From Guillardia theta CCMP2712 (Eukaryota > Cryptophyceae > Pyrenomonadales > Geminigeraceae): a stretch of 35,041 nt of DNA. The stretch lies in contig NW_005434549.1 in assembly GCF_000315625.1 (NCBI RefSeq), positions 84,831-119,871 of the forward strand, written 5' to 3'. The position numbers and the translations under genes are program-made. A model generated the notes under the pieces. That model searched no databases, was not told the origin of the DNA, and saw nothing but the letters and a program-made list of their open reading frames with translations. Shown piece after piece: positions 24,246-34,500 of this stretch; the first letter of the stretch is position 1; the number at the start of each line of letters is the position of its first letter.

Positions 24246-25112
24246 TGAAACAAGTTTTTTGCGAACTGTAAATTAGATTCTGTATTTGTCACATATTCTG
24301 CATTTTTCATAATGAATATTCTAAACAATTGCATGCCACATACAGAGAATTCATTATATTAAATATTCCACTCCATGATACGAAACATGCGTAGTAGTAA
24401 AAGGTTCACGCACATGTTCTATTTGAATTGACGGTATTGTTGCTTGTGTGAATCAACATTTCCCTCCCCAGGAAGAATGTTGTGATATGTAATTTAAACT
24501 CTCTCAAAAATTACACTTTGGGCTTCCTACACGTTCATGCTCTTGCTCTCACTTTAATGCTAGCCTGCAGACCCTTGGGATCTGTGAATGATGCCAACAA
24601 CATACAATAGATTCAACCTCTTGCGTAAAAAACAAGAAGAAATTCCTTTTGACATAGTAATGAAATCGTGTGAGAAGGAAGATGAAACCGTATGAATTCA
24701 TCATCAATTGCCAATTACAACAAAGCAAATACAAACAAAAAACAAGATTTTAGGCGTTCAGATTTATTCAAAATTAGAACGATAGAGCCAAATTGGTCAC
24801 ACCAAGTAAGCCAACTAAGCTTAGGATCTGATCAACAACCTGGGCGATTGTAAAGGAGCTTCTTCATATATATATCCAAAGAAATTTGGTGACATCGCCA
24901 AAGAAATTTGGTGAAAACGAAATTTGGTGAAATTAGGTTATGGTGAAATCGCAGCCCTCAAATCAACTTTGGTCTCAATCGACCATCACAATCCCCAACA
25001 AAAGCCCAGAACTCATGTTGCCACAGAACAATTGCCCTTGGGGCTATGATTTACACGAATAACATGAAAGATTCCAGCAACTCCTGCCAGCTGCCATCCA
25101 GGGTAGGAGACT
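24246..25112. other. AT-rich intergenic region with short tandem repeat
   Basis: No gene seen. At 24877-24935 the unit CAAAGAAATTTGGTGA is repeated about three times with decay. The region probably holds the 3' ends of both flanking genes. Confidence 0.5.
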
Positions 25113-25934
25113 TCATACCCTCATCGCCGCCAAGTGTCGCTTTACGAAACGTGACAGCCATCCAGGATTCGCCTCGAAGCCAACAGTCCCCATCTCCTTA
25201 GCGAGCAGGTTAGCTCTTACACACAATTTCTCATCGTTGCACGGCATCCCAGACATCAAAATCCTGCGATCCTCCTCGCCCAACGACTCAAGGAATCTCT
25301 TCTCGAACTCTGTCACAGCTGAGCATCGACGAATCGTCAGGTCGACGCCAATGTTCAGCGACTTCTTGATCTTGGCAATGTTTCTTGGATGCAGGATCTT
25401 TGAGATGGCAGATCTACATTTTCCATACATCTCAGCGATCTGAGCCTGTGTCTTCTTGTCTCCTGGACTAGAAGACTCCTGCATCCTCACGATCTCAAGC
25501 TTCTGAGCCAGTGTCAACCTCCTCTTCCCCTTGCAAGCTGACTTGTGCTTCTTCTTCTGATTCTCGGTCCACGATCTCCCTTTCTTCATCTCAGCAATCT
25601 CTTTATATTGCTTCGATTTCATCTCTGCACAAGGCTGCGAGCTGCTCTCATTTTCGTCCGAGGTTTCCTGCTCATCTTGCACGATACCTTCCTCCTCCAT
25701 ATCGCGGTCGAGTTCTTGTTGCAGAAGACCATGGAAAGGCTGACTACACGAGTCGTTCAAAATGAAATCACCTTGGTCCTCAACAATGTCTAGACTCTGC
25801 ATGGGTATCGCACAGCAGCACGGACATAGGCACCTTTCAAACTCTGCTTCAAGGGGAAATACATCTTTTAGCAAGTCAAAATCTGGATCTCTTGCATCCA
25901 GAGCATCGGCAAATAGTGTTCCGGTCGAGTGCAT
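25113..25934 (-). CDS. CENP-B/pogo-type helix-turn-helix protein, intronless
   Basis: 273 aa from ATG 25934. Residues 1-135 are acidic with a Cys pair cluster (CLCPCC, 36-41) and a basic patch. Residues about 139-190 (KRRLTLAQKLEIVRMQE, AQIAEMYGKCRSAISKILH) look like the psq/CENP-B N-terminal helix-turn-helix. Residues about 207-268 (FEKRFLE, ANLLAKEMGTVGFEANPGWL, SRFVKRH) match the second Tc5/CENP-B-type DNA-binding domain, with the usual F-x-AS/N-x-GW-L-x-R-F signature. No DDE transposase domain follows: the protein ends at MRV a few residues later. So it is either a truncated pogo/Tigger-like element or a domesticated DNA-binding protein. The single intact frame, with no visible terminal inverted repeats, favours domestication. 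Confidence 0.75.
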   Translation of the reverse strand: MHSTGTLFADALDARDPDFDLLKDVFPLEAEFERCLCPCCCAIPMQSLDIVEDQGDFILNDSCSQPFHGLLQQELDRDMEEEGIVQDEQETSDENESSSQPCAEMKSKQYKEIAEMKKGRSWTENQKKKHKSACKGKRRLTLAQKLEIVRMQESSSPGDKKTQAQIAEMYGKCRSAISKILHPRNIAKIKKSLNIGVDLTIRRCSAVTEFEKRFLESLGEEDRRILMSGMPCNDEKLCVRANLLAKEMGTVGFEANPGWLSRFVKRHLAAMRV

Positions 25935-26054
25935 TACTCTCTCCTTGTCTCTTGATAACGCAGATGCACGAGGGTTGAATTATGAATAGCCTTCTTCCTT
26001 GGTTTACGCCGAAGTCAAGGATTGGCCTCGTCCCCTCGGAATTCACTTCGAGAG

Positions 26055-26150
26055 TACGAGGGCAACGGAGGGCAACGAAGAAAAGTAGGAGGGCAACGAA
26101 GAAAAGTAGGAGGGCAACGAAGGCAAGTAGGAGGACAAAGAAGGCAAAGG
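26055..26150 (+). repeat. 21-bp tandem repeat
   Basis: About four units of GGGCAACGAAGAAAAGTAGGA with progressive changes, upstream of the divergently transcribed CENP-B-like gene. The frame reads RRATKKS repeats, but no gene context supports coding. Confidence 0.85.
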
Positions 26151-26159
26151 AGATATGCT

Positions 26160-27030
26160 CTGTGGAGCTTCAGGAAGGGTTTGGCTGGGTGATTAGAGCG
26201 TGTGGGGACCGGGGGGGGGGGGGGATGGGAGGGGAAGGGAGGGAGCGATCGCTGCTGAATGAAGCGAGGAATAAGCCTTTAAAAAAGCGGGGAGGGCGGA
26301 CAAGAAGAGGACGTCCAACTGAAGATAAGGTTGGGGTGGGGGTACTCCTTCTACCCGTCATTTCCTGCATATAAATGTGGGTACAATAATGAGTTTCCTG
26401 GTGGGGGGTTCGATCGGAAACACCATATTTTATTTTTATAAGTGTTTTGAAGGGGGTAGGGGGTGTCATGAAAGGGGTAGGTGGGTGCATTCGGCACCAG
26501 CGAGAGTGGGGCTATAGCACAAGCTCCCTGATTTGATAGCAGCAGCTAGTCTCACATACTGACAGGTAAAATTTGGAGTAGACAGGAACTTCCATGGGTG
26601 GTGAGGGGTACATAAAACCTATGGTGGTGGGGGTTACCTTGGCAAAAAAGAATTTTCCTTCTATTGGGCAGCCGCGTTTGCTGTGGGGTCCGTTGGAAAA
26701 GGATGGGGTACTGTAGCGGTTGATTCCACTGATAGGAAGTAGGGTGGGTGGACAATACTGGCAGAGGGGGTCGTGACCATATCTGGTTTTAGTTAAACTG
26801 ATTAGAGGGGGTGGTGTTAAACAGGTCGGTCACCATAGGGTGGGCTGTAGGAGCTCTCTATCTGCAGGTCAAACAATGCAACGGTTCGGACGGCAACAGG
26901 GGAATCAGGGATGAGAACCAAGACCGAAAAAGAGTTATTCCAAGAACTGATGACTCATCGTAAAGTGAAAAGACTTATTTTGGATCTGGTATGTTACACC
27001 TATCACAAGGGCAATTGTCAATCCGGCCAC
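26160..27030. other. GGGGTA spacer
   Basis: No gene seen. Contains a poly-G run (26210-26223), GGGGTAGGGGGTG words at 26330-26480 and 26610-26850, and an AT-rich patch near 26430. Confidence 0.5.
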
Positions 27031-27870
27031 CACATCAGTTCGAGTCATGGGACACGAGTGACCGTACTGGGCCCGCCCGACCTTGGAGGGCAGCAAGGAG
27101 ATACTAGTGCTAAGAGTCACAAGATCACTGACTCGTCCGAGGGCAGTGGATTCACTCACCAGCCCGGCGGGTCACCGGGTGGTTCCGACCGTAGCAGCCA
27201 CGGTTTGAGGGCCCAGCATTACTATCATCATAGTGGGTCCTCGTACTGAACCTTACCTAACTTTGAGTAAAGAAATTCAGTTGAATCAAGAGGCAACAGC
27301 GGCGCCGCTCCGACTCGAGTCGGGACGGTCATTATTCATATGATTCCGTTGGCATCCGATGACCGTACGGTACGGTACGGTACTTACTAGCCTAGTACTG
27401 TACAATACGGTCTGTGACTAACATCATTTTTCGAGCCCAAAAATTGCCAGGGAAAAAAGAATGGAGAAAGTCCGATGCGGGTTTTTTTTTTGACTGGTTT
27501 TTTTTAACTTCCCCGCGTAGTCTCCTTCCCAAACCTGCCTAGGCCATTCCATCCATACGCCCGGCGCCGGTCGGACCCCCCCGGGTCGCCACCGGGGGCC
27601 TCAGTCCGACCTCAGCGCCGCGGCCGGACGGGAGTCGGAGCCGGGCGCCGCGGAGCCGCTCACTGAGTCAATCATGATCATCGGATCCCGGGCGCCGGGC
27701 CCGCCGCCGCGCGCGGCGTCCCGCCCGGCCGCCGCCGGCCGGCGGCCGCGGCCGGGGCCCCGGGCCACTGGCACTCGAGGCTCCGTGGCTCACCGTCTGA
27801 GGTGGCCGCAGCCCGGCCCGCATTCATGATTCCCGCCGTCCGGTCGGACTCCGGGGAATTTGGAAACTTG
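27030..27870. repeat. GC-rich island 5
   Basis: Two GC blocks (27040-27210 and 27540-27860) flank an AT-richer middle with CTTTGAGTAAA at 27261-27271 and a GGTAC tandem at 27367-27382. Words are as in the other islands: CACTGAGTCA, GACTCGAG, CCGGGCGCC. No coding sequence is recognised. Confidence 0.6.
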
Positions 27871-27933
27871 GCTAGCCTGATCGTGAGAAGTTGATAATTT
27901 TGGGTTGTGGGGGGGGTAGTAGTTGCTCAGAGG

Positions 27934-27941
27934 TATAAAAG
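27934..27941 (+). promoter_or_regulatory. TATA-like box upstream of the multidomain gene
   Basis: TATAAAAG on plus, about 650 bp before ATG 28588. A possible 5' UTR intron acceptor (CACATGCAG at 28551-28559) would make this distance plausible. A similar TATAAAAG occurs at 11394, so it may belong to the repeat rather than to a promoter. Confidence 0.2.
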
Positions 27942-28587
27942 TACCGGGTCTTCATCGATGAATTTCATAGCGAAGGACGGGTACTGGAAGAGAGCATCGG
28001 GTACGTGTGTTCACTTCCAGTGGTCATTCTTCGGATTCCCAGCACCCCCCCTTCTGTCTTGAACTGAACCGGTAACCGAAGTACCCCTACCCACAAAAAC
28101 AATGTTAAATGGACCGGTGTGTACCTGCAGTATGTCTCATACAAACCTCTGGTTGCATAGCTTCGTCGTCTCAGCCACTCTTCCTCGCTCTCCTCGTACC
28201 CGCCCTCTCACCCCCTCACGTCCTTCTGATATGTGCTCGCTCTTGCTTACCTCGACAAGTGCTGCAAGATTGCTCGGCTTTGCTGCCTTGGGATGTACGC
28301 TTGTTCCCTTTCGTCAACACCTCTCATTGCTGTGGAGTGGTGTGACATGTTTGCGCACTGTTGGACCTCCAGACATGTATTGTAATGACTCAATCACACA
28401 ATGAGGTGGCAATTTGCATTCTTTTTCAGGGTTGTTTTGGCTCTCTGCGATGTGACCTGTTTCCCATTGCGCTGAATTTGCCCCCCCCCCCCCCCTCTAG
28501 CCCGCCCACCTCACCCCAATAGGGTAACAATCCCTTCTCACTCTGCTTTCACATGCAGGTACCTCAAGTACTCCTTGACCATCGACC
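27942..28587. other. 5' flank of the multidomain gene
   Basis: Mostly ordinary sequence with a C-run at 28481-28495. Short Cys/Ser-rich frames at 28100-28400 have no supporting features. Probably promoter and 5' UTR. Confidence 0.4.
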
Positions 28588-31499
28588 ATGCCAGTGTACT
28601 TCTGCGGGGCCTGTGGGCATGCCTGCCAGGACCACTTCAGGTTCTGCGGTCAATGCGGAGCGCCCTTGCCTCTGCCTGCGCCTGCTGGTCATAGGCAGGG
28701 AGGCACAACCAATGACACACATGCGGAGCAGGACGTGCTCCGCTACAAGCCTCAGTTCCTGGACTGGCAGGACAAGACCGTCACCTTCGAGCTGCGAGAG
28801 ATCCAGCTCTTCTTCGCTCCCAAGACGAAGGCGTCCTACCGCTGTCAACAGGAGAAGGAGCGCAGCATCTGTGTCTCTTCCTATGGACGGATCGGCATCG
28901 TCAAGAAAGCCAAGATGAATGGTGACTCCCTTGCGTGCACCTACAGCGCAAGCGATCATGTCGCCAACATTCGGAAGGCACAGCTCTCAGGCCAGACCTT
29001 GAGCATGACCCTGAACGGGAGAGACTGGACAATCACTTTCTCCAGCGCAGGGGAGGCGCAGAAAGCTGCGAGTGCCATCCTCACTGTGGCAATGATGCTG
29101 TTCCAAGGGCCTCCTCCCTTCGAGCTCTCAGGGTCTGAGGTCAAGGACAGGTTCGTTCGCCCTGCCGATGACATCATCATCTCCTCGAACCTGCCGCCCG
29201 GCTGGAAGGTGTGCTATTTCAACGAGGGTCCCCGGAAGTACACCTACTACATGGACCTGAGAAACCTGCAGACAACTTGGCAGCTCCCAGCTGATGTTGT
29301 TGAGATGGTGTCACTCTCGACAAAGAAGAGGTATCCCCGGTTCCTGGCTGACAGAGGCTTCTTCGTCTCCTTCGCCATGTGGTCAATCTATTACGAGGTT
29401 CAGAGCAGTCTCGACCTGGATCCTGATTTCATCTACAGAGGCTCCTTCCCCGTCAATGACGTCTTCTCCTCTACCTCGGGCATGGAGCCGTACTGGTGCA
29501 GGCCGGGCGCCGTCAACGCGCACGATGGGCAGACGAGCACTGTTCTGAACCTCACCTTCTTCACCTCCAAGGCTTGCAACCTGACCAGCGACGGAACGAT
29601 CAGTGAGTCTTTCTTGGATCGCGTCTGGCTGCCTGCCATGCTGAACGCGCTGAGGCCGAACAAGTTCTTCACCGGCGTCATCATGGACGACGGCAAGGCT
29701 GACCCTAAGGCTGAGCCGATGCAGTGGCCATGGAGGACTGAGGACACTTTCATACCAAACAGCTTCGGCAAGTTCCTGCAGATGCTCAAGATGTCGACCA
29801 AGAAGTTCGCTGAGCTCCGCCTCTCCCGCGGCTCCCTCAAGTGCGTGTTCCCTGAACAAAAGAACCCCTTGACGCATCGGCTGGAAATGAAGATTGTGAG
29901 CGGCCGGCACATGCCCAAGAAAGATCTCTTCGGCAAGATCGACACTTTTGTAGACTGCTCACTGAGTGGAGTGCAGACCTCTCCAGGTGAAAGGAGGAGA
30001 CGGAGGGGGAGATGGAGGAGGTGGAGGAGGTGGAGGACAAGGGATGAACTTGTTGATCTCTTGGGGCGACGTCTGACATTTGTTCGCAGAGAAACTTTCA
30101 ACGAGGTATATCCCTTCGGAGTACAACCCCGACTGGCATCACGCGGTAGCTGCCGATGGACTGACAGTGTGGATGGCTGAGACGCTGCTGGCAGGAAAAC
30201 TTCGGAGCGATCCCCCGCTTTACCTTCTTCACCAGCAGCAACAAGTCAGTCCGAGCTGAGAACGTTGTGTGGGACCACAACACGGTCAAGTACAACGACC
30301 TGGTGAGAGGAGGCGGGAGGAAGGAGGAAGCTGACCTGAGGCAGGTTGGTAACATGCCGTTCGACATCCCTTCGGACAAGCTCATGCATGAGAATTGGTA
30401 CCCTGTGTTCGATCCAAAGGTAGGAGGAGGAGGAGGAGGAGGAGGAGGAGGAGGAGGAGGAGGAGGAGGAGATACTAACGGATGAATCAGTCGCAGAAGA
30501 AGATTGTCGGCAACGATAAGCAGGAATCTCTCATCCTCGTTCAAACTGAATGGTCAGACTTTCACTCCGCCTCCTCCCTGTTCTCGGCCACTGGAGGAGG
30601 AGGAGCAGGGCAGCTTGCTGTGCTGGACTTGAGCGGTTGCACCGAGCTCACTCCTCAAGTTCTCTCCAGCACACTGCAGGGAGTCGGAAAGCTGAAGGAG
30701 CTGGTCCTTGGCTCTATGGCTCCTGCCTGCGGTCCGGTGATCGTCGAAAGCCTCATCAAGAGCATGTGGAGGAGCGGGTATGCTGTCCCTCAAGCATGGC
30801 GACCGGGCACCGAGTTCACGCTAGGGCAGAAGAGCGCGTACCTGACTGGCAAGTTCGTGGTAGTGAAAGGGCTCGGGCACGGGTGGGAGATGAAGCAGAC
30901 GCCGGACGGCAAGCAGTACTTCATCAACCACATCCGCAAGGGGACTCAGTGGGAGGCGCCCGGCAACGGCTTCGTCTTCGGGCAGGTGGCAGGAGTGAAG
31001 GATGCAGAGAGCTGGGTGATCGACGTGGAGGGTCTTACTAGAGTCGTGCCCCTCAAGGAGATCGGGATGATCGCGCCGGAGCTCCGGCCATGGGCCTCGT
31101 CCCTCAGGGTCCTCGACGTGAGTGACTTGCGCGTCAACGTCGAGCATCTGCAGAGCCTCGCCGAGACCATCGTCCTTATGCCGAACCTGGCCACCATCAA
31201 GCAGAGGAACGTGGACCCCTCCTTCCTCCTCAATGCCATGAGGTCCTGCAGGGAGATCGGGGGTACCCTACCTCCCCTCCAGCAGATCGACCTCAGCCAG
31301 CTCAACACGGGAGCTGTCTACGACTGGTCGGCCCTCGTCCCTGCCCTGTTGGCGGTACGAGAGACCCTCAACACGCCTGGTGCCGAGATCATGCTCAGCG
31401 GCCTGTTCAGCTCCTGCGACGTCGGCCAGCAAATGAAGGTGAAGTCCAGAATCCTCCACCTCGTCATCTTCCTTCTCTTCCTCCTTTTCTTCCTCCTAT

Positions 31500-31530
<31 letters not shown>

Positions 31531-34500
31531 ACACCTACTACTAGAACTACTCTCACTGCTCTCTCTTCGTTCTTCTCTTCTTTCTCACTGCACCCTCCTC
31601 CTTCCTCCTTCCTCCTTCCTCCTACTGCTCGTTCTCCCTGTTCCTCCCTGGCCCATCCCCCCCCCCCCCCCCCCCTCCCCCCTCCCTCCTGCTCTTGCTC
31701 CTCCCCTTCGCTGACGTGATGCTGCAGATCTTTGGTGACCTCATGAGTATCCTGGATTTGACCTCCCTCAGCACCAGCGTGATTGAGGTGCCTCCTGCTG
31801 CGGGAGCTCAGACAGCCGTCCTGTCCGGCATCATCGAGAGCTCGAGGTTCTGTGGAATTCTTGGTAAGCAGAATCGTAGAGATCAGCAGAGCAAGGCAGA
31901 GAGGCAGGCTGGGGGAGGAGAGAGGAGGGGTGAAGTCAGCAGAAGAGACGAGACGAGGATGAGAGGAGAGGGAAGACGAGGGGGAGAGGAGGGGTGAAGT
32001 CAGCAGAAGAGACGAGACGAGGATGAGAGGAGAGGGAAGACGAGGGGGAGAGGAGGGGTGAAGTCAGCAGAAGAGACGAGACGAGGATGAGAGGAGAGGG
32101 AAGACGAGGGGGAGAGGAGGGGTGAAGTCAGCAGAAGAGACGAGACGAGGATGAGAGGAGAGGGAAGAGGAGGGGGAGAGGAGGGGTGAAGTCAGAAGAA
32201 GAGACGAGACGAGGATGAGAGGAGAGGGAAGAGGAGGGGGAGGGAAGGAAGGAGGGGGCAGGAGCTTGTACTGACAGATCCCCTGCAGACTGCAGCGACA
32301 AGTCGTTGAGGATCGTGACTGCGACCATTCAAGGGATGAAACGAAACTGCTTCATCTCCGGACTCATTCTGCGTCGCATCGAGAAGCTCCCCAACATGAT
32401 GTACCCGTTGGGAGATACGGTAGGAGGACGAGGAAGGGGAGGAGGACCATGGGGGGAGCGGGGACGGGGAGGAGGAAGGAGGGGAAGAAGCAGGGGCAAC
32501 AGGAGGCGAGGAGAATGAATTCTGACAGAGACAGTACAGATGCTCTCTAAGGAGATGGTGGAGATGCTCCAGCAGAATCAGACCATGAAGAGCCTGGACA
32601 TGGCGGAGAACTCCATGCTGCGCGTCGACTTTCCTCCCGGAGCCACCCTCGACACCGTCCCTAACTCCCACCTTTGCACGCGCATCCTTGCTCGGAACAG
32701 CTGGCCCTCGGGTAGTGAGATGACCAACGTGGCGGGGATCTTGAATGGCCTCGGTCAGAACAGGAGCATCACTGCCCTTGACGTCAGGTAGGAAGGAGGA
32801 GGAGGAGGAGGAGGAGGAGGAGGAGGAGGAGGAGGGAGAGGCGGATCAGAGGTGCAGGAAGATGAGGAAGTAAGTGGACATGAGTGAAAGTTGGTGATAG
32901 ATATGGAGGTGTAGAAAAGGTGGTAGAGGAAAAGCAGAAAGGGGAAGGAGGGTATAGAAGGAGAGGGGCACGACTGAGGGATGGGAGGAGGAGGAGGAGG
33001 AGGAGGAGGAGGAGGCTGACTGCATTTTTCAACAGGCTGTGCGACCTTTCAGATGTTGGAGGCACAGCGCTGGGGCAGGCGATGAGGAGCAACAGGACGG
33101 TGACAAGCCTCAAGTTCGACGTGAACGGGCTGTCGATCGAGGGGATCAAGGGCTTCAAGGGCTGCCTGTACGGCAACAAGAAGCTCGTCGACGTGCCTCC
33201 TCCTTACGTTGATATCATGTGCCTCCTTGGACCCCAGGAGCAGATCATTCAGTCATCCCTCCGAGAGGTACAGGAAGCCAAGGTCAAGATCAAGATCGCC
33301 TGCCGCGGCGGGCGGGTGAAGCCATGGCTAGGCAACCCGGCCCTGAAGGCGAAGTCGCTCGAGGAGCTGCGCGCGGCTAAGAGGAGGGAGGGAGCTGCGA
33401 GGAGGTACATGAAGAAAGTGCGCGAGACTGTGAAGGACGTGTGGGGGCGCATCGATGGCAACAAGGTAGACGACTGTTGCTGTTGGTGGTGGTGGGAGTG
33501 TGACAAGCACTGTGAAGCAACTGCAACAAGAGAAGATGATGGTGAAGGAGCAGAAACGGTACGATCAGGTGATGCGGCAGGAGGCGAAGAAGCAAAAGTT
33601 CCTCAGCCTGCGGTACAACAAGATGAAGAATGTGCAGGTAACGACATGCACGAGGAGGAGACATTAATGACGCAGCAACAGTACAAGAGGTATCGCTCAG
33701 GCGGCTACGGCCGTTACCGCCGTGACCGCTACTACCATGACAACTACTACTACAACGATCATTACCATCACGATTATGATCGCTACGACGATGATTATGA
33801 CTTTGACGATGACGGCAACGCCATGATGGCGGCGGACATGAACGAGCAAGACCTTGCGGTACGACCTGGCACGGAAGGAGCGTACCTGACGAGGTTCCGG
33901 TGTAGGAGGAAGCCGCTCTGGATGCGGACGGCGGAAAGGAGCAGGATGGCGAACAGGAGCAGGACGATGCCAATGATCTCGAGGACGTGGAGGGATATGG
34001 GGGATCGGGACCCAGAGACCTCTGGGACGGGGGAGAGGATCGAAGCCGCAACATGAAGATCATGTGAGAGGAGGAGAGGTGCTAACGTGGCAGCAGCTGA
34101 CGCCGAGGGCAGGAGAGCAATGAAGGCGAGTGTGGAGGAGCTGAACCTGGAGCTGGGGAAGCAAGATCACCTGCTCCAGAGCGAGATCGATGCTGCTCTC
34201 GGCTGCAGCGTGCTGAAGTATCAGACACTGCAGGCATGGTTGAGCTCCAGTGTCGACCCGCAGGCCTCGGGAGTCGTTCTCGTCACCCAGGCTTCTCTTG
34301 ATCGCCTCCCAAGGCTGGAGGCGCAGCTGCTTGCATGGAGAGGAGCTGCGTCTGTGGCCTTGTACGTCCCATGGAGCGACCAGAGGCAAGAGACGGAAGA
34401 CCGTCTGAACAGCATTCGTGACATGTACGGGCGGCTGCTGGACGCTGGAGTCGGGTACGTCGGATGCCTCTGCTGATGCTCCCGGTGATGTTTGTGGTGC

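Noticed and set aside
30146-30194. Frame change within the C2 domain
   Set aside because: A 49-nt GT-AG intron explains it; reading straight through ends at TGA with non-domain sequence.
31439-31714. Leu-rich membrane-like tail after the LRR exon
   Set aside because: Read-through of a CTG/CTC repeat intron; a donor at 31439 and acceptor at 31727 keep phase.
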